The notes beneath the pieces were generated by a model. The model did no database searches, was not told the origin of the DNA, and saw nothing but the letters and a program-made list of their open reading frames with translations. The position numbers were made by a program, and so were the translations under genes. This document shows, piece after piece, positions 18,746-26,906 of a stretch of 64,000 nucleotides of DNA (its first letter is position 1; the number at the start of each line of letters is the position of its first letter). This DNA is from Bradyrhizobium sp. CER78. GTDB taxonomy: Bacteria; Pseudomonadota; Alphaproteobacteria; Rhizobiales; Xanthobacteraceae. The stretch lies in assembly GCF_029846235.1 (NCBI RefSeq), contig NZ_JARVWP010000018.1, positions 62,001 to 126,000 on the forward strand, read 5' to 3'.

Positions 18746-18885
18746 GGCGCGCTGACGAATTCCGCTCCCGCTCAGAGGCGGCGCCCGCCCCCTCCCAAGG
18801 TCCCCACCCCGCGACCCCGCCGCCCAATTGACATTCGCCGTCGCCCTGCCAGACTTCGCGGAAAATACAGGGTGGAGACCTCTGG

Positions 18886-20748
18886 ATGGCCAATCTTTCG
18901 GCCTCAAATCACGTCGCCCGTGTTTTATCGGCGGCCAATCAGGTGGCCGGCGTCGACACCGAGGCGCGGATTGCCGCGTCCTGGCGGCGCTGCGTGGTCA
19001 ATCACAACCTCGATCCGGCCCGGCGCGGGCCGCCGCAGACGCTGACCGAGGCCGAAGTCCGGCACATCGCCGAGCCGATGGAAGATTTGATCCAGGTCGC
19101 GATCCCGGAAATCGAGGACCTTGCCCGCGTACTCCACGACACTGGCTATTGCGTCAACCTTGCCGACCCCAACGCGACCATGCTGGTGAGCCGTCTGCCC
19201 GGAGGCGACTACGACCGGATGTTCCTGGAATGGAAGATCTACACCGGCTCGAACTTTGCCGAGACCTTCGAGGGCACCAACGGGCTCGGCACCGCGCTCG
19301 CCGAGCAGCGGCCGATCATCGTGCATGGCGACGAGCATTTCCGCGAGCAGTGGCACATGTTCACCTGCGCGGTGTCGCCGCTGTTCGATCATGCCGGCCG
19401 GCTCGCGGGCGCCGTCAACATCTCCTCCTGCCGCAGCGATCTCGGCCGCAGCGCGCATGAACTGGCGCTGGCCGTCACCGCGGAGACGACGCGGCGGATC
19501 GAGCAGTCGTTCTTCCGCCGGCGCTACCGCGCTTCCTGGATTGCGACCTTGCCCGGCGACGGGCACGGCATGCTCGCCTATGACGACGACCGCCGCGTCG
19601 TCGGCGCCTGCCGCACCGCGCGCGGCGTGTTCGGCCTGACCGATGCGATGATCGATGACGGCATCGACCTGTCGCACCTGATCCAGCTCGACGATCGCGC
19701 GACACGCGCTGCGGACGATCCGGTCACGCTGCGACGGGCCGACGGCACGCCATGGGGCCGCGGCCGCGTCGCGCCACCGGTGCGCGCGCGCGTCTCCCGT
19801 CCATTACCTGCGCCGCCGCGTGAACCACCGGCCGGACAGTTTTCCGGCCTGCACCGGCTGGCCGGCCGCGATCCCGTGCTGATCAAGGGCGTGAAGCGAC
19901 TGAAGACCGTCGGCAATCTCGATCTGCCGATCCTGCTGCATGGCGAGACCGGTGCCGGCAAGGACGTGTTCGCGCGTGCCATCCACGCCGCGAGCAATCG
20001 CGCCGGCCGCAACTACGTCGCGCTGAACTGCGCGGCGATGCCGGAGAGCCTGATCGACGCCGAGCTGTTCGGCTACGAGGCCGGCGCCTTCACCGGCGCG
20101 CGGCGCGAAGGATCGAAGGGCCTGATCGTGCAGGCGAGCGGCGGCACGCTGTTCCTTGACGAGATCGGCGACATGCCGCTGGCGCTGCAGACGCGGCTGC
20201 TCCGCGTGCTGGAGAACCGCGAGGTCTGGCCGCTTGGCGCGCTGAAGCCTGTCGCCGTCGACATCCGCCTGATCAGCGCCACCCATCGCGACCTGGCGCG
20301 GATGGCCGAGAATGGCAGCTTCCGCTCTGATCTTTATTACCGGCTGCGCGGCATGGAGATCCGCCTGCCCGCGCTGCGCGAGCGCGCGGACCGGCGCGAG
20401 GTGATCGCGCAGATCGCCGACGAGGAAGCACCGCACTGCCGCATCGCACCGGATGCCTGGACGCAGCTGATGGCCTATCCGTTCCCCGGCAACATGCGCC
20501 AGCTTCGCCACGTGCTGCGCCTGGCCGGTGCGACCGCCGAGAACGGCGTCATCACCGAGGCCGACCTCGATCTGCAGCCGTTCGCCACGCGCAGCGCAGC
20601 CGATCATGCGGCGAACGAGCGCGCCGCGATCGCCGACGCGTTGCGCGCCAATGGCGGAAGAGCGACGGATGCGGCCAAGGCGCTCGGGCTCAGCCGCGCG
20701 ACGTTGTACCGGAAGATCAAGGCGTTAGGGATCGAGCTGGACAGCTAG
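18886..20748 (+). CDS. sigma-54-dependent activator, AcoR-like
   Basis: Enhancer-binding transcription factor of 620 residues. The N-terminal region has an AcoR-type GAF sensor (EGTNGLGTALAEQRPIIVHG). The central AAA+ domain has Walker A GETGAGKD, the sigma-54 contact loop GAFTGA and Walker B GGTLFLDEIGDM. The C-terminus is a Fis-type helix-turn-helix (GGRATDAAKALGLSRATLYRKIKALG). AcoR homologues activate acetoin or alcohol catabolic operons; no such genes are adjacent, so its target is outside the window or unlinked. The region before it (18746-18885) contains no gene. Confidence 0.9.
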   Translation: MANLSASNHVARVLSAANQVAGVDTEARIAASWRRCVVNHNLDPARRGPPQTLTEAEVRHIAEPMEDLIQVAIPEIEDLARVLHDTGYCVNLADPNATMLVSRLPGGDYDRMFLEWKIYTGSNFAETFEGTNGLGTALAEQRPIIVHGDEHFREQWHMFTCAVSPLFDHAGRLAGAVNISSCRSDLGRSAHELALAVTAETTRRIEQSFFRRRYRASWIATLPGDGHGMLAYDDDRRVVGACRTARGVFGLTDAMIDDGIDLSHLIQLDDRATRAADDPVTLRRADGTPWGRGRVAPPVRARVSRPLPAPPREPPAGQFSGLHRLAGRDPVLIKGVKRLKTVGNLDLPILLHGETGAGKDVFARAIHAASNRAGRNYVALNCAAMPESLIDAELFGYEAGAFTGARREGSKGLIVQASGGTLFLDEIGDMPLALQTRLLRVLENREVWPLGALKPVAVDIRLISATHRDLARMAENGSFRSDLYYRLRGMEIRLPALRERADRREVIAQIADEEAPHCRIAPDAWTQLMAYPFPGNMRQLRHVLRLAGATAENGVITEADLDLQPFATRSAADHAANERAAIADALRANGGRATDAAKALGLSRATLYRKIKALGIELDS

Positions 20749-20829
20749 ATCCGAACAGCGTCTCCTGTTCCGGGCACGCGGGAAAGCTGCTACCATACGC
20801 CTTTCATTCAACGCCACGGAGCGGGTCCC

Positions 20830-22815
20830 ATGACACGGTTTCCCCTCACTGTGGTCGTTGGCCTCATTGCCGCGACCATTTCGCAACCTGCGGTCTCGGA
20901 TTCCACCGAGCAACGATTGGGCAAAGTTCATTTCACAACGTCCTGCAAGCCGGAGGCGCAGGAGCTGTTCGATCGCGCCATGCTGTATCAGCATTCGTTC
21001 TGGTACAGCGCATCGCGCCGCACCTTCGAGGAGGTGCTGGAGGCCGATCCGCAATGCGCCATCGCCTATTGGGGGATCGCGCTCAGCTATCTCTACAATC
21101 CGCACGGGCCGCCACCGCCGGAGAACCTTCCGCTCGGCCTCGAAGCCGTGAAGAAGGGCCAGGCGCTCGGTGCGAATTCGCAGCGCGAGCGCGACTACAT
21201 CGATGCGATCGCCGCGATGTATGTCGACTACGACAAGGTCGATCACCGCACCCGCGTGCAGCGCTTCCTCGCGGCCGAGGAGCAGGTCGCGGCGCATTAT
21301 GCTGACGATGACGAGGCGCAGATCGCCTATGCGATCACGCTCAATGTCGCGGCGTCCCCCAGTGACAAGACCTACGCCAACCAGCTGAAGGGCGCGGCGC
21401 TGCTCGATCCGATCTTCAAGCGCCAGCCTGAGCACCCCGGCATCGCGCATTATCTGATTCATCTCTACGACTACCCGGCGCTCGCGGAGAAGGGCCTCCC
21501 CGCGGCGATGCGCTATGCCAAGATCGCCGAGCGCGCGCCACATGCCCAGCACATGCCGTCGCACATCTTCACGCGCGTCGGCTACTGGAAGGAGTCGATC
21601 GCCTCGAACAAGCAATCCGCGCGGATCGCCAAGGAAGACGGCGAGCAGCAGGACCAGGCGCACGCGATGGACTATCTGGTCTATGCCTATCTCCAGCTCG
21701 GCCAGGACAAGGAGGCGCGGGCGGTGGTTGACGAGCTCGGCAAGCTCCAGTTCAAGCAGGACCGGTTCGCCGGTCCGTTCGCGGTCGCGGCAAGCCAGGC
21801 CCGCTATGTCTTCGAGCGCAGCGACTGGAAGGGAGCCGCCGCGCTTGAAGTGCATCCGACCAAATATGCCTATGCGGACGCCATCACTTACTTTGCACGG
21901 GCGGTCGGCGCTGCGCGCTCCGGTGATCCGGCGGCCGCCAAGCCCGATATCGTCAAGCTGGTCGAGCTGCGCGACAAGCTCAAGGATGCCAAGGACGCTT
22001 ATTGGTCCAACATCGTCGACATCCAGCAGCAGATCGCGAGCGCCTGGGTGCTGCACGCCGAAGCCAAATATGACGAGGCACTCAGCGCGATGAACACCGC
22101 TGCGGAAGCGGAAGACAAGACCGAGAAGCATCCCGTCACCCCGGGACCGCTGGCGCCGGCGCGCGAACTCTACGCGGCGATGCTGCTCGATCGCGGCATG
22201 GCCAAGGAGGCGCTTGCCGCCTATGAGGCCGTGCTCAAGAAGGAGCCCAACCGGCTGGCGGCCTATGTCGGGATGATCAAGAGCGCGAAAGCGGCCGGCG
22301 ACCAGGCCAAGACGAAGGACTGCGCTGATCAGATCGCCCGGCTCACCGCGGATGCATTTGTCGCGGCCAGAGCTGATCGAATTGCGACAGACAACCGGAA
22401 GCAAGCTGTGATGCGACGGACACCATGGCGCAACGGTGCGGCGGTCTCGCTCGGTGCCGTCGCGCTATGGCTTTGCCACGTGCCGGCGGCCGGCGCGATG
22501 GAGATCCTCGGTCAGGCCGGCGTGCTCGGCGAATGGGAGCTGACCGGACATCTCACCGAAAGCGCACCGGGCACACCCAGGCAATTCTCCGGACCGCTGA
22601 AGATGAAGCATGTCGGAATCTGCACGCAGGATGGACCGGAGGAACGCGCCGGCGAGATCAAGCTGCATCTCGCGGGTGCGGATTCACAGGTCACGGCCGA
22701 ACTGGTGCTGGATGGCGCGCCCTGCACCTACAGCGCCCGCAAGGCGCACAATTACGAGGGCACACTGTCCTGCGAAGGCCGCGCGCCCGTCCCGCTGCTG
22801 GTGTGGCTCAAATAA
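20830..22815 (+). CDS. secreted TPR protein fused in frame to a second secreted protein
   Basis: Residues 1-525 or so form an exported TPR protein: signal peptide ending near SQPAVS, then helical repeats such as AQELFDRAMLYQHSFWYSAS, AHAMDYLVYAYLQLGQ and ELYAAMLLDRGMAKEALAAY. From ATG 22411 the sequence becomes a second protein with its own signal peptide (MRRTPWRNGAAVSLGAVALW, cleavage after PAAGA) and a beta-rich domain of about 110 residues with two cysteine-containing strands. That ATG has a GGAAG ribosome site and overlaps a TGA in a neighbouring frame, the usual pattern for two coupled genes. The fusion may therefore be a 1-nt change or error in the 3' end of the TPR gene. Function of neither part is known. 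Confidence 0.75.
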   Translation: MTRFPLTVVVGLIAATISQPAVSDSTEQRLGKVHFTTSCKPEAQELFDRAMLYQHSFWYSASRRTFEEVLEADPQCAIAYWGIALSYLYNPHGPPPPENLPLGLEAVKKGQALGANSQRERDYIDAIAAMYVDYDKVDHRTRVQRFLAAEEQVAAHYADDDEAQIAYAITLNVAASPSDKTYANQLKGAALLDPIFKRQPEHPGIAHYLIHLYDYPALAEKGLPAAMRYAKIAERAPHAQHMPSHIFTRVGYWKESIASNKQSARIAKEDGEQQDQAHAMDYLVYAYLQLGQDKEARAVVDELGKLQFKQDRFAGPFAVAASQARYVFERSDWKGAAALEVHPTKYAYADAITYFARAVGAARSGDPAAAKPDIVKLVELRDKLKDAKDAYWSNIVDIQQQIASAWVLHAEAKYDEALSAMNTAAEAEDKTEKHPVTPGPLAPARELYAAMLLDRGMAKEALAAYEAVLKKEPNRLAAYVGMIKSAKAAGDQAKTKDCADQIARLTADAFVAARADRIATDNRKQAVMRRTPWRNGAAVSLGAVALWLCHVPAAGAMEILGQAGVLGEWELTGHLTESAPGTPRQFSGPLKMKHVGICTQDGPEERAGEIKLHLAGADSQVTAELVLDGAPCTYSARKAHNYEGTLSCEGRAPVPLLVWLK

Positions 22816-22824
22816 CTGATGCCA

Positions 22825-23580
22825 TCAGGCTGCCGGCCGCGAGCGGCGCAGCCATTCGTTGAGGTCGATGCGGCCGATGCGCGCCTCGCCCAGCGGCACC
22901 AGCGAATGCTCCTCGACCCGGCCGCCCCAGTAGAGCGCGTCAGGGTCGCGCACCACCTCGCGCCGGTCGCCTTTTGCCTTCAGGTAGCGGGCCACGATTT
23001 CGTCGAACGGGGCACGGTCCGGTCCTGCGATCTCGACGATGCCGTCGCGCGGCGGCTCGAGCGCGATATCGGCAACAAGCGCGGACACATCCTCCGCCGC
23101 GATCGGCTGGAACAGGCCCGGCGAGAGCCTGATCGTGTTGCCAACCGCACCGGCATCGGCGATCGCCCCGACGAATTCCATGAACTGCGTCGCGCGGATG
23201 ATGGTGTAGGGAATGCCGGCCGCCTCGATCAGTTTCTCCTGGGCAACCTTGGCGCGGAAGTAGCCATTCTCGGGCGTGCGGTCGGTGCCGACGATCGAGA
23301 GCGCGACATGGTGCGTGACGCCGGCCGGCTTCTCCGCCGCCAGCAGGTTGCGGCCGGAAGTCTCGAAGAACTCCATCACCGCCTTGTCCTCGAACGACGG
23401 CGAGTTGGCGAGGTCGATCACGACAGCCGCGCCGGCCAAGGCCTGCTCCAATCCCTCTCCGGTGAGGGTGTTGACGCCGTTCTTGGGCGAGGCGGCGACG
23501 ACGTCATGGCCACCCTGCCGCAGAATGGCAACGGTCCTGGCGCCGATCAGTCCGGTGCCGCCGATCACAACGATCTTCAT
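22825..23580 (-). CDS. NmrA-like NAD(P)-binding protein (atypical SDR)
   Basis: Rossmann-fold protein of 251 residues with the dinucleotide motif GGTGLIG at residues 7-13 and the SDR-atypical layout, VTHHVALSIVGTDR then FRAKVAQEKLIEAAGIPYTIIRATQFMEF. This matches the NmrA/HSCARG-like group that binds NADPH and acts as redox sensor or reductase. Substrate unknown. It is convergent with the TPR-fusion gene, only 9 bp apart. Confidence 0.85.
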   Translation of the reverse strand: MKIVVIGGTGLIGARTVAILRQGGHDVVAASPKNGVNTLTGEGLEQALAGAAVVIDLANSPSFEDKAVMEFFETSGRNLLAAEKPAGVTHHVALSIVGTDRTPENGYFRAKVAQEKLIEAAGIPYTIIRATQFMEFVGAIADAGAVGNTIRLSPGLFQPIAAEDVSALVADIALEPPRDGIVEIAGPDRAPFDEIVARYLKAKGDRREVVRDPDALYWGGRVEEHSLVPLGEARIGRIDLNEWLRRSRPAA

Positions 23581-24030
23581 GGATGATCCTCCTTGTCGAG
23601 ACGAGGTTTCCTAAGACACGCTTGCCGGATTTGCCGGCAGTAATCGTCATGGGTACGTCGATCCGCAGAAGGTTCGACGATTGCAGCGCGGGCAGACCAC
23701 GGCTGCGGGGAGAGGGATTGGCGAGTTCGCGTTACCCCATCGATCGCTCCATCGCGCCCAACCACTCTATAGCATGCTACGGGCCGTCTGACGTCGCGGA
23801 ACCTCCCATCGGATGGGCACGGGCCGCTGGCGAGCTACCCCTGCTGAACCTTTTTTCCATCGCGTAGACTAATGCGTGCGTACCAGCCAGCGTGCGGGGG
23901 TACCGAAAGCTTCATCCGCTGCCGGGATATCACCGCGGACTTTCTTTCGTGCTGCAACGCAAATGCTGGGCATGACGTACAGCCCGCTGTGCACTCCTTG
24001 ATTTGATTTCAGCAAACGCAGGAGGAGTCG
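23581..24030. other. gene-free stretch between the NmrA-like gene and a secreted protein gene
   Basis: About 450 bp. Open frames here (for example 23583-23867) have the composition of chance frames. It presumably holds two divergent promoters; I recognise no operator, repeat or RNA structure. Confidence 0.5.
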
Positions 24031-24507
24031 ATGCGGAATTTCATCACCTTTTTCGTTTCCAGCGTGGCAATCGTCGTTGCAGCGTCAACCGCCGTAGCCG
24101 GTGAGAAGGTGCTCGAGTTCAAGCTCGTCACCAAGCCGATCGACGTCAAGGTCATCGAGGCAGCAAACGTCGAGGGGCAGACGGTCGTCTCCGGCAAGTT
24201 CTTTGGTGTCGCCGTCTTCAATGATGGCCGCATCGGAGTGAAAGAGTTCGTCCATTCCGGAGACATGCTGAAGGGCTCTGGCCCCTATTACGGATACAGC
24301 ACCTACACGTTCGAGGAGGGGTCGATCACGGCGCGTTATACCGGCGCGGTCAAGGACGGAAAATCAAGTGGCGAATACACGATCCTTTCGGGCACGGGCG
24401 CCTATGCGAACGCCACAGGCACGGGAACGATCGAAAGCGCGCCGAACCCGTTCAAGGGGGTCAATCTCCTGAACATCAAGCTGGTCGTGAAAACGCCCGG
24501 CGCATAG
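24031..24507 (+). CDS. secreted beta-rich protein, possible allene-oxide-cyclase-like barrel
   Basis: 158 residues with a signal peptide (MRNFITFFVSSVAIVVAAST, cleavage near AVAG). The mature part contains the run YTFEEGSITARYTGAVKDGK followed by GEYTILSGTGAYANATGTGT, a pattern seen in allene oxide cyclase/dirigent-type barrels, where the GxGxYxxxxG turn recurs. Enzyme activity cannot be inferred. A GGAGGAG ribosome site precedes ATG 24031. Monocistronic. Confidence 0.7.
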   Translation: MRNFITFFVSSVAIVVAASTAVAGEKVLEFKLVTKPIDVKVIEAANVEGQTVVSGKFFGVAVFNDGRIGVKEFVHSGDMLKGSGPYYGYSTYTFEEGSITARYTGAVKDGKSSGEYTILSGTGAYANATGTGTIESAPNPFKGVNLLNIKLVVKTPGA

Positions 24508-24765
24508 CCGCGTAGCGCCGCAGCCGCCTCTGGCGGCCCGCTGCCATGCCTGGCTCATCCCATGAAGAGCGGTGTGAGGCGGACCAAGCCTGTTGGCCGG
24601 CGGAAGTCCTTGCCCTCTCTAAAATCTGGCGATGTGACGAAGCGCAGCGCCAGCGTGATCAGCATTGCGTCTCCAACGGCGATGCTTTCGACAGCGCCCA
24701 AGCGGATCGAGGCAGGATCGGGCGCCTGGGGCATCCACCCTGCTGATGTCGGCACACCGTGCGTT

Positions 24766-25335
24766 TCAGGAAAACTCGTTCCAGCTGACGCGGCGCGCGT
24801 CGACGTCGCCGAGCGTGATCGGATCATGGATGTTGCGCACGCTCTGGAAGCCCGAGCGCAGATAGATCAGCGGATCGACCGTTGTCGCGGCCCGGACATG
24901 CTGGACCTCGCCGATGAAGATCGAATGGGTCTTGGTCTCGAGCTCCTGCGCCAAGACGCAGTCGAACGCCGCCACCGCATCCTCCAACACCGGGGCGCCG
25001 GTCGCACCGGTGGTCCAGCGTCCGAACGCAAAACGGTCGTCGCCGTTGACGCCCTTCTGGCCCGAGAAGGTCAGCGCCAGCAGCGCGTGCTCCTCGTTCA
25101 GGAAGTTGATGACGAAATGGCGCTCCGCGCGAATGCGTTCATGCGCGCTGGCATTACGGTTAACGCAGACCAGCACCGACGGCGGATTGTCCGACAGCGA
25201 GCAGGCCGAGGTCACCGTCAGGCCGGTGCGCTGCCCCGGCTCGCGGCCGACCGTCACCAGTGCGACCGCGCCCGCGCAATGGCGCATCGCCTGCTTGAAA
25301 CTCTGTGCGTCGACCGTCATGCCGCAAAACCTCAT
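24766..25335 (-). CDS. flavin reductase (DIM6/NTAB family)
   Basis: FMN-binding reductase that supplies reduced flavin to a partner monooxygenase. Typical motifs: AGAVALVTVG at the N-terminus, GLTVTSACSLSDNPPSVLVCVN (the flavin phosphate-binding segment), HFVINFLNEEH and a C-terminal PLIYLRSGF. Length of 189 residues is normal. ATG 25335 is preferred since GGAG lies 7 bp upstream; ATG 25320 is an alternative. It lies 64 bp downstream of a luciferase-like oxygenase on the same strand, so the two very likely form a two-component enzyme. Confidence 0.9.
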   Translation of the reverse strand: MRFCGMTVDAQSFKQAMRHCAGAVALVTVGREPGQRTGLTVTSACSLSDNPPSVLVCVNRNASAHERIRAERHFVINFLNEEHALLALTFSGQKGVNGDDRFAFGRWTTGATGAPVLEDAVAAFDCVLAQELETKTHSIFIGEVQHVRAATTVDPLIYLRSGFQSVRNIHDPITLGDVDARRVSWNEFS

Positions 25336-25399
25336 GGAAGCACTCCGTTTAAGATATGCGAGGCGGGGTGCGAGGCAAGCCCCGCACCCCGCGCAGCTG

Positions 25400-26500
25400 T
25401 CATGCAGCCTTCTCGAACTCGGCGCCGAGATGCTTGAGCCGCGGCATCACCTCGTTCTTGAGCAGGTCCAGCGAGTGCCGCCAGGCTTCCGGCTTGTGCT
25501 TGTAGTCGAAGCCGAACACGCAGAGCACGCCGAAGCCGCCGACCTCCCGGTAGATCTGCTCGATCTTCTCGGTGACCGTCTTGGGCGAGCCGACGATCCA
25601 ATTCCGGCGCGCGCAATATTCGACGGTGACGTCGCTGTCGGGCACGTCGGGGGCGTGCTTCAGATAGTCCTTGAAGCCGAAATGGCCGAGCAGCGGCAGG
25701 AAGTACTCGCCCATCATCCGACCCATCATGTCGCCGGTCGAGAGCTTCCACGCCTCTTCGTCGGTATCGGCCACGAACACCTCGCGCACCAGCCGCCAAT
25801 CCCTGCGGCTCGGCTTGCGGCCGGTCTTGGCGGCGCCTGCTTCCACCGAGTCCCAGTGGCTGCCGACATAGGCCGGGTTGAGGTTGAGGCTCATCGGAAT
25901 GAAGCCGCGTTCGCCGGCAAGCTTCAAGGTGTCCGAGTTCTTCGACAGGCCGGCGACGCCGATCGGCGGGTGCGGGCCCTGCAGCGGCTTGATGTGCGGC
26001 TTGAGGAAGTCGAACATCGTGTCCGGCTTGCTCACCGTCCAGTACTTGCCCTTGTGCGTCCAGGGTCCGGGCTCGGACCACATCTTCAGGATGATCTCGA
26101 GCGCCTCGCGGGTCATGTCGCGGTTCTGGCCCGACATGCCGTCGACGTTGAACATCGCCCAGTCGCTCGGCAGGCCCGAGGCCGCGACGCCGAAATTGAG
26201 CCGCCCGTTGGAGAGATGGTCGAGCATCGCAACGCGGTTCGCGAGCTCGGCCGGATGATGATACGGCAGCAGGAAGCCGCCGGGCCCGATGCGGATGTTC
26301 TTGGTCTGCAGCAGCGCCTGCGCCACCAACAGATCGGGCGACGGATGCGGCTCCCAGGGCGCGGTGTGATGCTCGCCGATCCAGGCTTCCTGATAGCCGA
26401 GCTCGTCGAGCCAGCGCAGCGTCTGCAGGTCCCAGTCGTGGCCCTCTTTCAATCCGCACTCCGGCGGGTGCGAGGGCATGGTGAAGTAGCCAAGCTCCAT
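25400..26500 (-). CDS. LLM-class flavin-dependent monooxygenase
   Basis: TIM-barrel flavin oxygenase of the bacterial luciferase superfamily, 366 residues. Recognisable segments: LDELGYQEAWIGEHH, KNIRIGPGGFLLPYHHPAELANRVAMLDHLSNGRLNFGVAASGLP and IGSPKTVTEKIEQIY-like C-terminal (VGSPKTVTEKIEQIYREVGG). It uses FMNH2 from the adjacent reductase to oxidise an organic substrate that the sequence does not reveal. An AGGAAGGAAA ribosome site precedes ATG 26500. Confidence 0.9.
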   Translation of the reverse strand: MELGYFTMPSHPPECGLKEGHDWDLQTLRWLDELGYQEAWIGEHHTAPWEPHPSPDLLVAQALLQTKNIRIGPGGFLLPYHHPAELANRVAMLDHLSNGRLNFGVAASGLPSDWAMFNVDGMSGQNRDMTREALEIILKMWSEPGPWTHKGKYWTVSKPDTMFDFLKPHIKPLQGPHPPIGVAGLSKNSDTLKLAGERGFIPMSLNLNPAYVGSHWDSVEAGAAKTGRKPSRRDWRLVREVFVADTDEEAWKLSTGDMMGRMMGEYFLPLLGHFGFKDYLKHAPDVPDSDVTVEYCARRNWIVGSPKTVTEKIEQIYREVGGFGVLCVFGFDYKHKPEAWRHSLDLLKNEVMPRLKHLGAEFEKAA

Positions 26501-26765
26501 ATGCGTTTCCTTCCTTCTGGCTTTGCGGTTCAGTCATGCAATGCGTCTTGCCGCGCATTCGTTGATGCGTTCAGCAAGCGCTGTGCCAGCGTGGAAATCG
26601 CAGGAAGGGAAGCGAAAGGCGGTGTTTCGGCGGCGTGCGAGCTTGGCCGCGGGCCCTGGAGCGTCTTTCGCCGTCTCACTGTCGCAAGACGTGTCGCAAC
26701 CGTGAGACGCGTATCCGGCGCAGTGAATTGAGATCAGTCGGAGCGGCCGCCGCAGAAAGACTGCA

Positions 26766-26890
26766 CCCCCCTCTCCCGCTTGCGGGGGAGGGTTGGACTG
26801 GGGGTATCTCGGCGCGTCACATCGTGGAAAGAGCCCCCACCCGGATCGCATCTGCGATGCGATCCGACCTCCCCGCAAACGGGAGAGGTG
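26766..26890. repeat. about 130-bp palindromic extragenic element, copy B (inverted relative to copy A)
   Basis: Same succession of hairpins as 11350-11481 but in reverse orientation: CCCTCTCCCGC/GCGGGGGAGGG, then CGGATCGCATC/GATGCGATCCG, then CCTCCCCG/CGGGAGAGG. It ends 16 bp before the stop codon of the MscS-like gene, in the 406-bp gap behind the flavin monooxygenase. The rest of that gap (26501-26765) shows no gene. Confidence 0.8.
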
Positions 26891-26906
26891 AAAGCCAGTC
26901 CGCGGT

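Noticed and set aside
23583..23867. 94-codon plus-strand frame after the NmrA-like gene
   Set aside because: Low-likelihood composition and no ribosome site; probably promoter DNA.
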